A DNA stretch of 64,000 nucleotides, taken from the NCBI GenBank assembly GCA_051418055.1, contig JBPRGH010000062.1:150023-214022 (forward strand). Reading direction: 5' to 3'. The DNA comes from JBPRGH01 sp051418055 (GTDB lineage Bacteria > Bacteroidota > Bacteroidia > Cytophagales > Cyclobacteriaceae). Shown in pieces: positions 24,564-35,053 of this stretch; within the stretch, counting starts at the first letter, position 1; each line of letters opens with the position of its first letter. The notes beneath the pieces are model-generated. The model was not told where the DNA came from. It did no database searches and worked only from the letters and a program-made list of their open reading frames with translations. A program made the translations under genes and the position numbers.

Positions 24564-27500
24564 TTGGATTTGATGATCTTTAAGCCACGGACATCATTAT
24601 TACTTACTACCCTTAGGTGATAGGTACCACTCCTTTCTTTAGAAATATCAATATTAAACCGATAGAATATACCCTCATCCCGGCTTATCCTTATCAGCTC
24701 TTTTCCAAAATTATCATATACAAAAACAGCTAAAGGTGCTTCCTGGTGCAAGGTAACATCTACAAAAAATTCACCGGTTGTAGGATTTGGATGCAGGCGA
24801 ATGTTTTTTATCCCCGACTCTCCAAGCATTATCCTTCCATCTATATCGGGTGCCTCTGAAGGATCATACCATATAGTTGTTTTAGTTTGAGTATCATAAC
24901 ATTCACCTAGCCAGGCGGTCAAAGAAATATCATAAGTTCCTGCAGATTTATATGAGATCTGCGGCTGATGATCTGAGGGATCAATGATTTCAGCACCATC
25001 AGCAAACTCCCATGTAAGATAATCCGCTACAGGATAGCAGACTTCGGTAAGTAATAATGTATCACCGGCTATTAGTTCTGAGGCAGCGAGGAAATTTACC
25101 TCAAAGCTCTCCTCCGTTGTTATAACTTCAAAAGTGTCACGAACAATACAGCCTTGTGATGTGGTACCTTTTAGATAATATATTCCCTCCTCTGCAAGCC
25201 CCACCTGCTGATTGCTACTTGTAAAACCATTGTCAGCAGTCCATTCATAGGTGAGGGAATCAATCCCGGGATCTAAGGAAGCCACCTGATCTTTACATAA
25301 TGTTCTGGAGCCGCCAAGGTCAATAGCTATCAGAGGTGCCTCAGGTACAATTACATTTATTTCGTCAATACATCCGTTAGAATCTGTTACTGTAGCTTTA
25401 TATTCCCCTGCTTTCAAATTTTGTGCTAAAGCGGTATTCTGTCTCAGGCTGTCATTCCATTCTATATGATATGGAGAAGTACCGCCAGAAATTAATACCT
25501 CAGAATATCCATTATCAAAACCATAGCAGACCGGACTAGCTGCATTAACAACAGTTATATCTAACGCGGCAGGTGCCTGTAATTCTATTTCCTGAAGATA
25601 AATACATCCGGTAGCATCGGTTATTTTAACCGTATAAATGCCTGCACAAAGATCTTCAGCCAAAGCAGACTTGTCACCTGTTTCCAGCCATTCATAAGAA
25701 TATGGAGCTGTACCGCCATAAGCAACTACTTCAAGTGAGCCATCGCAGGAAGAGGCACATAAAGGAGAAACATTTTTCGAAACAATTAAAGAAATTAGTT
25801 CGGGGCCGTTTAGTAGTATTTCTTTTTCTTCCTCACAATGATTCACATCAGTAACATTTACTGAATATCTATCGGCACATAAAAAAGTTGCCAAGCTAGT
25901 ATTCCTTGTTGAATCATCCTCCCAGCTATATATATATGGTGCCGTTCCTCCATAAGCAAACACTTCTATTTCACCTTCGCAATCTCCACTACATTCCGGT
26001 TGAATAGTAGCTAAAACATCTATTTGTAGTAATGAAGGAGCAGATAAGATAAATATGCTGTCACTAAAGCAATTTAAAGAATCCTTTACTTCTACCAGAT
26101 ATTCGCCTTTAGCCAAACCTGTCACCTCGGATACTCCGGCATTCAAACCGGGCCAGTAAAATTCAAAGTTATCGTTACCTCCTGTAGCAGCTACTTTTAT
26201 GCTTCCATCTTCGGAATCAGAACATAGAGGATTTATTGCTTCAATTAAATTCAATTCCAGCTTCTCCGGCTCATCTATTGCAAAAGATCCTGAAACTTCA
26301 CAGTTATTAGAATCTTTCATTTTAACACTATATTGACCGGCACATAAACCGTTCACAAATGACGAATCAGAATTATTTTGATCCCATAAATAAGTATAAA
26401 ATCCTGTACCTCCATTGCCCTCAATGGATAATTCACCATCACAATCATTAAAACATGAGGCATCTTTTTTGGCTGATAAAATAATGTCTAAAGGATCCGG
26501 ATCCTGGAGTATTGTAGTAAATTCAAATTCACATTCGTTGTTATCCTGCACAAGCACTGAATATTCACCGGCCCCTAAAGAATCAGCAATAGGATTACTT
26601 TCTCCAAAATTCCAGCTATAAGTGTAACCACTTGTTCCCCCTACTGCCTGAACCTCCAAAAAACCATTATAATCTCCGACACAAAGCGGATCACCGGCTG
26701 CAATAACATTTATATAAAGCGAATCAGGAGCATTTACATTAGCCGTGAGAGAATCGGAACAGCCATTACTATCGTTTATAGAGATTTTATAATCATTCTG
26801 GCGAAGATCATATTTAGCGTTTTGAACATACTCCGGAAAATCATTCCATTGAAAGCTGTAGGGTAAGGTACCACCATTCCCTGTTACTTCTACTGCTCCA
26901 TCCGGGCTATAGGAGCAGGAAGCATTTCTTTTAAAAGCAGTATCTATTTCGAGTAACGCCGGCTCAACCAGGGTAATAGTATCTTTTATTGTGCAGAAAT
27001 TATCATCATAAATAGTAGCCTGATAATTTCCATCACCAAGACTTGTTAAATTAAATTCATTAGTGTTTATGGAATCCCACTCTATCTGCAGATCTCCTGT
27101 TCCTCCGGATGCGATAATGTTTATTTGCCCATCCTCATATGAAGCACATGAAGGATGGTCAATAGTAACTGAATCTATCTTTATTATTTCCGGATCTTCT
27201 AATACAATTACTGTTGATGTTTCACATCCATTATCATCCTCTAATTCCACCGGATAATCACCAGCACATAAATTTTTTACGGCCGATCCGGAGGTTTTTG
27301 ACTCTGTCCATTTAAATGAATAGTCGCCAGTTCCACCTGTTGCAGCTAATTTAATTTCTCCATCACAATCTCCAAAACAAGCTGGTTTAATAAGAGAATC
27401 GATATTAATTACCAGAGGGTCTGGCGTTCCGACTTTCAATTCTAATGCTGAAACACAGCCCCTGCTGTCTGTTACACGTACTGAATACGCTTTTGACCTT

Positions 27501-30500
27501 AAGTTATATGCAATTGAATCCTTTTGTCTGAGTGAATCTGACCAGGAGTAAAAATACCCTCCTGCTCCCCCTTCAGCATAAACTGCTGCCGATCCATCAT
27601 TATATCCATAGCATGAGACCGGATCAATATCTAATATTTTTAACTCCGGAGCCTCCTCATCAATTACAGTATGGGCCAATTGATACTGACAGTTATTTTC
27701 ATCAGATATATAAATATCATATTTACCGGCATAGAGGCTATCTGCCACAGCATTAGCATTTACTATCTCATTATCCCAATTTTGCCATAAATAGGCATAA
27801 GCTCCTGTACCTCCGAGAGTTGTAACTTCTGCAGCTCCACTTTTCTGACCGCAAGCTGCATTGGTAAAATCTGTAACCGCTGCTGATAATGTATCGGGTT
27901 CAGAAAGATATTGATTAACTGAAGCAATACAGGAGTTGCTGTCTTTTACAAAGAATTTATAATTACCAACACTCAGGTGATCAAAATAAGCCTCTGATAT
28001 AAAAGTTATTGAATCATTAGAATATTCATAGTCCGGTGTACCCCCTTCAGCAGAAAGTGAAACAAATCCTGATTCATCATTGTGACATGAAAGATTAGAA
28101 AAATCCGATACTGCTAAAATTAAAGAATCGGGTTGTGTTATTACAGTAGTGACTTCAAAGAGGCAATTCATGCTATCTTTTACCTGAACATGATATTCAC
28201 CGAAAGGTAAATCCTCAATTAAAGAATTTGCCTGAAAAAATCCGTCAAAATTATAGAGATAATTACCGTATCCGCCGCTTGCAGATACATTAAACTCTCC
28301 ATCCGATAAGCCGTTGCAGCTTACATTTTGTTGTTCTGTTACAATTGCTGCAAGAGCATGATCCGGTTCTGCAATTATAAAAACTGTATCCAGCTGACAA
28401 TTATTTGTATCAGTTAAAATAAGTGCATATGTTCCGCCAGAAAATCCTTCTACTATAGAATCTTCATAAGATATATTATTGATTAGATAGTTATAAAATC
28501 CAACACCTCCTGAAGGGTGTAAATTAATTATCCCGCTAGTATCACCTTTACAAGTTACAGGTGTAGCTTCAAATGAAAGTGCTAAAGGGTCCGGTTCGGA
28601 AAGAACAAGGTTGATACTACTACTGCAGTTATTTCCATCCTGAATAGAAATATTATATTCACCGGCTTTAAGCTGATCAAATATGCTATCTGCTTCATAA
28701 TTACCCCCATTTATTGAATACCTGTAATTACCACCACCTCCTTTTCCTTCAATTTTAAATGACCCTGTATTTTCTCCATTACAAAGGATATCGCTTGTTT
28801 CTGATATCGTGATATATAAAGAATCGGGTTGTAAAATATTAATTTCCTCGTCAAAATGGCACCCATTGTTATCCATTACCCGAAAAAGATATCTCCCGGC
28901 TTTTAAATTCTGAAAAAGGCTGTCAGATTGATATGATACCCCACCATCTATAGAATATGCATAGGGAAAAGTTCCACCATCAGCTGTTGCTCTTATATAG
29001 GCACTACTGTCTCCAAAACATAATAAATCAGTATTTTCAATTGTAGCAGTCAGAGGATGTTCAGGTTCAGTAAGACTAATCGAATCTACTTTCGTACAGC
29101 CTTCTGTATCCGTTACTGTTATAAAATATTTTCCTGCCTCCAGGGAGGATAAAATATTTGTATTGCTCGTATCACTATCCCATGTATAACTATAGGGAGG
29201 CATCCCACCAACAACTACTGCTTCTACCTCACCGTCGTTCCCGCCATGGCAGGATATATCCCGAACATTAAAAGAAATAGAAATTGGTTCATCTGGCTGA
29301 ATTATATTCTCTTCAAAAGTATCAATACAGCCATTGTTATCTTTTACTGCTAAAATATATTTCCCGGCACTTAAATTATATAAACTGTCTGATGACTGCC
29401 ATTGACCATTGTTGATTTTATACTGATATGGTGATACACCCCCTGATGCATCTACTACTATATATCCCGTTGATTCACCATAGCATTTGATATAATTCTT
29501 GCGTTTTCTAGAGGCATTAACTGGTACTGGCTCAACAAGTGTTATATCTGCGGAAAAAGTACAATTTCGCTCATCTTTTATAGTAACATTATAAGTACCG
29601 GCAGTAAGATTATCAAAAGTATTTGTAGCCTGATAAGGCTGATTGTCTATAGAATAATAATAATTATTTGAAAATGGCGCATCATTTCCTCCTGTTGGTG
29701 TCAATGTTATGCTTCCGTCTGCACTTCCATTACAGGAGATATGGAGACCATTATAATCTGAAAGGTCATAAGAAAAAGAAAGTGCAACTGAAGGCTCTGT
29801 AATAGATATAACATCAGGATAATATTTTAGACAGCCTTCATTATCCCGCACACGGATAGCATAATCACCAGGGCTCAAAGAAGATGATGAAGTGAAGGAT
29901 TGGTAAGAACTCCACCCATCGAGAGAGTATTCATATTGATAGTTACCCCAGCCGCCAGAAACAGTGGGATCAATGGAACCATTATTATCGCCTTTACATA
30001 TAATTTGACTTACTATTACATTTGTAATAAGCAGTGGTTCAGGATTTATAAATTCAATGGGACCTGAAAACAGTACACATAAATATTTATCTGTTAATTT
30101 AAGCCTGTAGATTCCCTCACCGAGATTAGCAATTGAACTTGTAGTAGCGCCAGCTATATCAACAAATAACCCGCTATCATTCCTTTGCCACTGATAAATA
30201 TAATCCCCCCAGCCACCTGAAGCTGATGCAATAATTGAAGCATTATTATCATTATAGCAAACAATATCATCTACTGATAAAGAAATATTTAATGGAGCAG
30301 CCGGACCGGCAATAGTCACGGAAACAGGATCAATACAGCCATTAGCATCTTTTACTACAACAGAATATGCTCCGGCGGGCAAATTATTAAAACCCCCCTG
30401 TTGCTGATAACTTCCTCCATTCAATGAATATTCATATGGAGCTGTACCTCCTGAAGCATTAACTTCAATATAGCCGGTGCTGTCACCGTAACAAATGATC

Positions 30501-33500
30501 TTATTAGAATCTATAACAGCTATTTGCAGCGGATCCGGTTCATTTAAAGTAGTTGTAATACTAAAAACACAGCCACGCTCATCTTTAACTTTAACAGAAT
30601 ATGAACCGGCACTTAGTGTAGAAAAAACATTAGAGATAGAATATGGCCCGTCATTTAAGGAATATGTATATGTATTATTAAATGGAGTACCATTTCCACC
30701 TGTTGCAGTTACCGTTACTTCACCATCACTTGCCCCTGAACATGAAACCTGATAACTGTTATATTCAGATAGAGCTAAGGTTGCCGATAATGCATCTGTC
30801 GGTTCAGTTATTATAATTGTATTATGATAAATTAAGGAACAGCCTTCTTTATCAATAACTTTTATCCGATAAGAACCGGGACTAAAATTTGTACTGGAAT
30901 TGAACAATATTGAAGGTTCTGATCCATCAGTAGAATAATAAAAACGGTATTCACCCCAGCCCCCAGTCACTGACGGATTTATAGAACCATCAGATGCCCC
31001 TTTACAGGTTATATGATTCACCTGGACATTACTAAATGATAATACTGAAGGATTGGTCAGATTTGTTATAGCAGAATAGGTGTCGCAGCTTCCTCCATTA
31101 CTATTATAAACTTTCAGGCGATAGCTGCCTGACCCTCTGTTTGTTAATGAAGTTGCTTGTTCACCGGTAAGATTTTGCCAGGTGCCGCCAATGTTTTGCT
31201 GCCACTGATATAAGTTATTAGTTCCTCCAGTTACCGATGCTGTTATGCTTCCATTGGTTTGATTGTTACAGGTAATATTAGTAGTATCAGTTATTGAAAT
31301 GGCTACAGCTGCATTTGGTTCAGTAACAGTAGCGGTAGTAGTTGCGAGACAGTTATTAGCATCCTTAACAGTAAAAATATAAGAACCTGCTGCCAATTCA
31401 GAGAATATATTTGAAGTTTGATAAGTGCCAGAACCTACTCTATAAGTTTTTGAACCATACCCTCCGGAGGCTGCTAAAGTAACCTCTCCGGTAGACTGCC
31501 CATAGCATTCAACATTTTTAATACTACCGACACTCAAAACTAACAAAGGAGGTTCCGTTATGGAAACCTGAGGAAGAGTAACTACACAATTACGTTCATC
31601 TTTCACACGCACCACATATGATCCAGGTGCCAGTCCACCAAATGTATAAGTATTATCATCACTTATATAGGCGCCATTATTAATAGAGTAAAAGTAAGAT
31701 GTGCCATATCCTGTACCATTACCTCCGGAAGCATTTACAGTAATACTTCCGTTATTATTTCCGTTACAGCTGACATTAACAATATTTTGTGACGCAGCTA
31801 GTGCTAAATCGGGAGCTGTAATGATAATACCTGATATGGAATCGGCACATCCTTTAGCATCGGTCACTTTAATATCATAAGTACCTGCTGCTAAATTGGT
31901 AGTGCCGGTTAATGAACTCCAACTCAGCGCTCCCTGAAGACGGTAATTATATCGATAACTGCCCCATCCTCCGGAAGCAACAGATGTTATTGTTCCATTC
32001 GTTTCCCCATGGCAGATTACATCAGTTTTTATTGGAGGATCTAATTGTAAAGCCGCTACAGGTTGTTTTACTTCAAATATTTTGGATGTATAAGTACAGT
32101 TATTTCCATCTGTAATCACCACATAATATTTGCCTGCGACTACACTTGTTAAATCCTGGCTTGTCTGACCGGTAATTGATGTACCATCAGCTTTTTTCCA
32201 TTGATAGCTCAATGTACCTGTCCCTCCACTGACCGAAATATCCACTTTGCCGTTACTACCACTAAAGCAGGTAATGTCTGTAATAGTATGTGATGTAATG
32301 CTTATAGCATTAGGTTTGTTTATTGTAAAACTCCGGGTTTCAGAATCTGTACAGGTGCTTTTATTAGTTACCTCTACCTCATAATTACCTGCCGATAAAT
32401 TTTGAAAAAAGCCCGTTTCATTAGATGCAGATGCTGTTCCGGATAAAGTGTAAATGTATTCCCCTGCACCCTTTGCGGCTACAGCTGTTATAGTTCCGTC
32501 ACTACTATAGCTACATGTTGTATTTGTGGACGAAGTGCTGTCTATCACCAATCTCTGATCTGTAATTGAAATGTCAGAAGATGTATATCCGGTGCAGGAC
32601 GGACGATTTGAATCTTCAATTTTAATTTTATATATCCCAACTGCCAGTCCGGAAAAAGAATGTGATGTATTGGGATTATCTTTACTTGAAGATAATTCTG
32701 CACCAGCGGCATCTAATAAATAGTAGTTGAATTTTTTAGCTTCATCACTCAATCCACCATCAACACCATATATATTTATTTGTCCATTAGGCTCATTGCT
32801 ACAGGAAAAATTTTGGTGAGTTATACTATCAGTAAAAACTGTTTCCGGTTCATCAATAAAAATAGAAGTATTTACTTCAGGAGTGCAGTTATAATCCGTA
32901 ATTTTTAAATCGTATAAACCAGCCGCAAGACCGGAGAATTGACCATCCGAATTTGTGAACTCTGATTTAGAAACCGTATGAGTTAGTGTATATGATATAG
33001 CTCTGCCGGGCTCCCCTCCTTTTACAGTAATATTAGCAGAGCCATCTGATGCTCCTTTACAGGACGTTGGTGTAGCTACTGAAGTATTTATTTCTAAAGG
33101 TGCATAAGAAGAAATTGTTACCGATTGATCTTCAGATCTACAGGTTCCCGAATTACTGTTGGCATCCGAAGCATTTGATATATGTATATTATAGGTTGCC
33201 GCTAGTTTATTTTCCGATACATAATTTAAACCGGTAAAATTTTCAGTTAAATTACCTACACCAAAAGGTGACGGATATTTTAAGGTTAATGGAGCTGATG
33301 GATCTATTGATTTAGAGGTAACGTTTATTGTTATTTTACCGGTAGCTTCTAGCGGACAGGAATCTTTTAATGAATCTAAAACAACAACAAATTCCGGCGA
33401 TGCAGGTGAGTAGGAAAAAAAAGTAGTGGTATCAGAGGAAAGAACTATGTCTCCGGCTTTAGCAATCACCCGAAACTTAACCGCCAAATTTTCCTGTGGA

Positions 33501-34345
33501 TTAATTATTGATTTTACACTAAAATCAAGAGATGAATTGGTAGTGGTTGAAAATGTATTCCAGTGATATGTGATCTCCTCAATATAAGCGGGTTCATCAC
33601 AACAAGAAGGTCTTATAACAAATTCACCAGTATCACTACAACTCGGGTCAGTTCCACAATAATATGGATTTTCTACCCATGTTGATGTTTGATCACCTCT
33701 TATATGATACTGCCAATCATATGTGATATTAGAGTGATTTGGAGATTGTAATAAAGTTGATATTCTTAAAGGTTTTTCCGCACAATGCTGTGGTGAATCA
33801 TCTAAGGCAGCATTATTTTCAAGATCCAGAACTGCAGGTTTTTGGGGTGGGGCAAACGAGTAGTATATCCAGTAATCGGCTAAATATGTACTATTAATTG
33901 TTTTTAAGCTGGTAATAAAATGCCAAATTCCCGGAGTATAATTTGCCAGATATCTGGTAGTATCAATGCTATAATCATAATAGTCATCACTATTATTATT
34001 GTATCCACATCTGGAATTATCATCATTCTCATATCCATCTAATTTTAAAGTAAAATTATTTGGAAGCCTATACTTAGTAAATATTTCGTGTACTTCATTA
34101 TTGTGATAAGGAACTGTGCTGTTGTCTCCATCAAACGCTATACATTTTGAAGATACAAAGGTCGGATCAATATTATCCTTATAAATAAACCGCCAGGTAT
34201 GCTCAATTTTATTATCTAAAATCCCGCTTTCAGCCCATGAAGTTAGATGATCAACCCTTCCTTTTAAGATTTGAGAATTTACCTCGGCATAAGAAAGCAT
34301 GAAAACAAATAAAGCAGATAGAGCTATATAAACCCGCTTATTCAT
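24560..34345 (-). CDS. Giant SprB-repeat surface protein with T9SS type A sorting domain
   Basis: A 3261-residue secreted protein. Signal peptide at 1-25 (EVNSQ). A unique N-terminal region to about residue 420 has several cysteines. Then come 32 SprB-type repeats (about 81 residues each, from roughly 425 to 3000) of the form (x)CxGxxDGxIxVxAxGGxxPYxYxW ... LxAGxYxVxVxDxNGC. A PKD-like domain lies at about 3085-3170 (LTWEFADGAEI, AGTYDISLTAW). The last 80 residues are a T9SS type A domain (RLHPNPTTGEFFVDV ... SGTYHLRVV), so it is exported by the type IX system. Known relatives include the gliding adhesin SprB. It is co-translated with a lipoprotein and a beta-barrel protein. Confidence 0.92.
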   Translation of the reverse strand: MNKRVYIALSALFVFMLSYAEVNSQILKGRVDHLTSWAESGILDNKIEHTWRFIYKDNIDPTFVSSKCIAFDGDNSTVPYHNNEVHEIFTKYRLPNNFTLKLDGYENDDNSRCGYNNNSDDYYDYSIDTTRYLANYTPGIWHFITSLKTINSTYLADYWIYYSFAPPQKPAVLDLENNAALDDSPQHCAEKPLRISTLLQSPNHSNITYDWQYHIRGDQTSTWVENPYYCGTDPSCSDTGEFVIRPSCCDEPAYIEEITYHWNTFSTTTNSSLDFSVKSIINPQENLAVKFRVIAKAGDIVLSSDTTTFFSYSPASPEFVVVLDSLKDSCPLEATGKITINVTSKSIDPSAPLTLKYPSPFGVGNLTENFTGLNYVSENKLAATYNIHISNASDANSNSGTCRSEDQSVTISSYAPLEINTSVATPTSCKGASDGSANITVKGGEPGRAISYTLTHTVSKSEFTNSDGQFSGLAAGLYDLKITDYNCTPEVNTSIFIDEPETVFTDSITHQNFSCSNEPNGQINIYGVDGGLSDEAKKFNYYLLDAAGAELSSSKDNPNTSHSFSGLAVGIYKIKIEDSNRPSCTGYTSSDISITDQRLVIDSTSSTNTTCSYSSDGTITAVAAKGAGEYIYTLSGTASASNETGFFQNLSAGNYEVEVTNKSTCTDSETRSFTINKPNAISITSHTITDITCFSGSNGKVDISVSGGTGTLSYQWKKADGTSITGQTSQDLTSVVAGKYYVVITDGNNCTYTSKIFEVKQPVAALQLDPPIKTDVICHGETNGTITSVASGGWGSYRYNYRLQGALSWSSLTGTTNLAAGTYDIKVTDAKGCADSISGIIITAPDLALAASQNIVNVSCNGNNNGSITVNASGGNGTGYGTSYFYSINNGAYISDDNTYTFGGLAPGSYVVRVKDERNCVVTLPQVSITEPPLLVLSVGSIKNVECYGQSTGEVTLAASGGYGSKTYRVGSGTYQTSNIFSELAAGSYIFTVKDANNCLATTTATVTEPNAAVAISITDTTNITCNNQTNGSITASVTGGTNNLYQWQQNIGGTWQNLTGEQATSLTNRGSGSYRLKVYNSNGGSCDTYSAITNLTNPSVLSFSNVQVNHITCKGASDGSINPSVTGGWGEYRFYYSTDGSEPSILFNSSTNFSPGSYRIKVIDKEGCSLIYHNTIIITEPTDALSATLALSEYNSYQVSCSGASDGEVTVTATGGNGTPFNNTYTYSLNDGPYSISNVFSTLSAGSYSVKVKDERGCVFSITTTLNEPDPLQIAVIDSNKIICYGDSTGYIEVNASGGTAPYEYSLNGGSYQQQGGFNNLPAGAYSVVVKDANGCIDPVSVTIAGPAAPLNISLSVDDIVCYNDNNASIIASASGGWGDYIYQWQRNDSGLFVDIAGATTSSIANLGEGIYRLKLTDKYLCVLFSGPIEFINPEPLLITNVIVSQIICKGDNNGSIDPTVSGGWGNYQYEYSLDGWSSYQSFTSSSSLSPGDYAIRVRDNEGCLKYYPDVISITEPSVALSFSYDLSDYNGLHISCNGSADGSITLTPTGGNDAPFSNNYYYSIDNQPYQATNTFDNLTAGTYNVTIKDERNCTFSADITLVEPVPVNASRKRKNYIKCYGESTGYIVVDASGGVSPYQYKINNGQWQSSDSLYNLSAGKYILAVKDNNGCIDTFEENIIQPDEPISISFNVRDISCHGGNDGEVEAVVVGGMPPYSYTWDSDTSNTNILSSLEAGKYFITVTDTEGCTKVDSISLTEPEHPLTATIENTDLLCFGDSSAYIRATADGGTFPYAYSIDGGVSYQSDSLFQNLKAGRYLFRVMDNNGCHFDEEINILQPDSLYITISETSDILCNGENTGSFKIEGKGGGGNYRYSINGGNYEADSIFDQLKAGEYNISIQDGNNCSSSINLVLSEPDPLALSFEATPVTCKGDTSGIINLHPSGGVGFYNYLINNISYEDSIVEGFSGGTYALILTDTNNCQLDTVFIIAEPDHALAAIVTEQQNVSCNGLSDGEFNVSASGGYGNYLYNFDGFFQANSLIEDLPFGEYHVQVKDSMNCLFEVTTVITQPDSLILAVSDFSNLSCHNDESGFVSLSAEGGTPDYEYSNDSITFISEAYFDHLSVGNYKFFVKDSNSCIASVNQYLSEPDTLSAAVTDFTNAACGQKSGAAEVTTLGGTGAYAYLWQNWDNEIVNANAVADSLYAGKYDIYISDENNCQYQLAHTVIDEEAPELKILDIDPVSCYGYNDGSAAVYAEGGAGGYFYSWSDSLRQKDSIAYNLRSKAYSVRVTDSRGCVSALELKVGTPDPLVINIDSLIKPACFGDCDGEIKLAATGGTGDYSFKWTESKTSGSAVKNLCAGDYPVELEDDNGCETSTVIVLEDPEIIKIDSVTIDHPSCASYEDGQINIIASGGTGDLQIEWDSINTNEFNLTSLGDGNYQATIYDDNFCTIKDTITLVEPALLEIDTAFKRNASCSYSPDGAVEVTGNGGTLPYSFQWNDFPEYVQNAKYDLRQNDYKISINDSNGCSDSLTANVNAPDSLYINVIAAGDPLCVGDYNGFLEVQAVGGTSGYTYSWNFGESNPIADSLGAGEYSVLVQDNNECEFEFTTILQDPDPLDIILSAKKDASCFNDCDGELSIEGNGGTGFYTYLWDQNNSDSSFVNGLCAGQYSVKMKDSNNCEVSGSFAIDEPEKLELNLIEAINPLCSDSEDGSIKVAATGGNDNFEFYWPGLNAGVSEVTGLAKGEYLVEVKDSLNCFSDSIFILSAPSLLQIDVLATIQPECSGDCEGEIEVFAYGGTAPYIYSWEDDSTRNTSLATFLCADRYSVNVTDVNHCEEEKEILLNGPELISLIVSKNVSPLCASSCDGSLEVVAYGGTAPYSYEWLETGDKSALAEDLCAGIYTVKITDATGCIYLQEIELQAPAALDITVVNAASPVCYGFDNGYSEVLISGGTSPYHIEWNDSLRQNTALAQNLKAGEYKATVTDSNGCIDEINVIVPEAPLIAIDLGGSRTLCKDQVASLDPGIDSLTYEWTADNGFTSSNQQVGLAEEGIYYLKGTTSQGCIVRDTFEVITTEESFEVNFLAASELIAGDTLLLTEVCYPVADYLTWEFADGAEIIDPSDHQPQISYKSAGTYDISLTAWLGECYDTQTKTTIWYDPSEAPDIDGRIMLGESGIKNIRLHPNPTTGEFFVDVTLHQEAPLAVFVYDNFGKELIRISRDEGIFYRFNIDISKERSGTYHLRVVSNNDVRGLKIIKSK
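25600..27400 (-). other. SprB repeats 24, 28, 30, 31 with an additional cysteine pair
   Basis: Only these four of the 32 repeats carry a second Cys in the start motif (CFGDCDGEI, CFNDCDGEL, CSGDCEGEI, CASSCDGSL), and exactly the same four have Cys in the late turn (NLCAGDY, GLCAGQY, FLCADRY, DLCAGIY) where the others have LxAG. The perfect co-occurrence points to an additional disulfide in these modules. Confidence 0.7.
29020..32030 (-). repeat. Three copies of a four-module (about 1.0 kb) higher-order repeat inside the SprB gene
   Basis: Modules 5-8, 9-12 and 13-16 follow the same order of subtypes: a WGxYxYxYS module, an NGTxxxxxYxYSxNxxPY ... VKDERxC module, a CYGxSTGxIxVxASGG ... KDxNGC module, and a YQWQRN-like or TWxSD module. 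The first cysteine codons of modules 5, 9, 13 and 17 lie near 32012, 31004, 29995 and 29018, a period of 977-1009 bases. Confidence 0.65.
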
Positions 34346-34833
34346 TCTATTGTAAAATGTAATTCTATAGATCCTCCAAAGCCACCATAACTATTACCTT
34401 GACTTTCTCTCAAGGGTATAATTTCCAGTTCACCTTTATTATAAGAAGGTATAGTATCAATTACATATTCATAATAATAATCCCACTCCGTTACCATAGG
34501 ATCATATACAATTTCATCAAGATCCTTGGAATCAAAATGATGACCTTCTTCATTAAGAGAATTATAGCTTAAGGTTAATCTCTGACAGGGACCATCCAAT
34601 GATTTCAGGTGCATATCTATAATAACGGTATCTCCAACGGCATATGAAGATTTAATTGGCTGTCTTAAAGAATACTCAATTTGAAATTCTACATTATTGC
34701 CTATCACATCCTCTAACATATCGCAGGAAAAAGTGGGTAAAAGAAATACCAGTACGGCAATTCGTCTATAAAAAGTAAATAGGTTAAGATTCTTATAAAA
34801 AGAAAAGCTGGTGAGGCAGAATAATCGGCTCAT
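34342..34833 (-). CDS. Small lipoprotein at the head of the SprB-repeat operon
   Basis: A 163-residue product from the first ATG. A hydrophobic segment (IAVLVFLLPTFSC) ends in a lipobox Cys at about residue 37, so either the signal has a long n-region or translation starts at a non-ATG codon downstream of 34833. The mature part is about 125 residues, beta-rich, with conserved-looking YSLRQPIKSSYAVGDTVIID and ending in GGFGGSIELHFTIE. I do not recognise the family. Its stop overlaps the start of the giant gene by ATGA, so the three genes 34833-22899 form one translationally coupled operon. Confidence 0.6.
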   Translation of the reverse strand: MSRLFCLTSFSFYKNLNLFTFYRRIAVLVFLLPTFSCDMLEDVIGNNVEFQIEYSLRQPIKSSYAVGDTVIIDMHLKSLDGPCQRLTLSYNSLNEEGHHFDSKDLDEIVYDPMVTEWDYYYEYVIDTIPSYNKGELEIIPLRESQGNSYGGFGGSIELHFTIE

Positions 34834-34919
34834 GATTGGGTTGGTTTAGGTTATTAACTGCTTAAATAAATTTACAATCACCTGTGCAAACTGCATTTAT
34901 ATGGTGTTGTAATTCAAAA

Positions 34920-34967
34920 GTAATATTCTAAATCAATTGTCCAAAGAAAAATTTTATTTTTTTCTTT
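34920..34967. repeat. 47-bp direct repeat, copy 1
   Basis: TAATATTCTAAATCAATTGT then a CAAAG, A-rich and T-rich run. The same string occurs at 35835-35881, so the pair flanks the beta-barrel gene 35054-35707. Confidence 0.65.
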
Positions 34968-35053
34968 AATTCGTCCTGCTGGAGCAAAAGGTGGATTCCT
35001 TTAATAACTAATAAAAATTTCCTAATTTTATTTCAATCAACCTTAAAACCACG

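Noticed and set aside
24560..34345. Regular repeats of about 243 bp could be taken for a CRISPR or satellite array
   Set aside because: They are in-frame protein modules of one open reading frame with sequence drift, no constant direct repeat with unique spacers and no cas genes.
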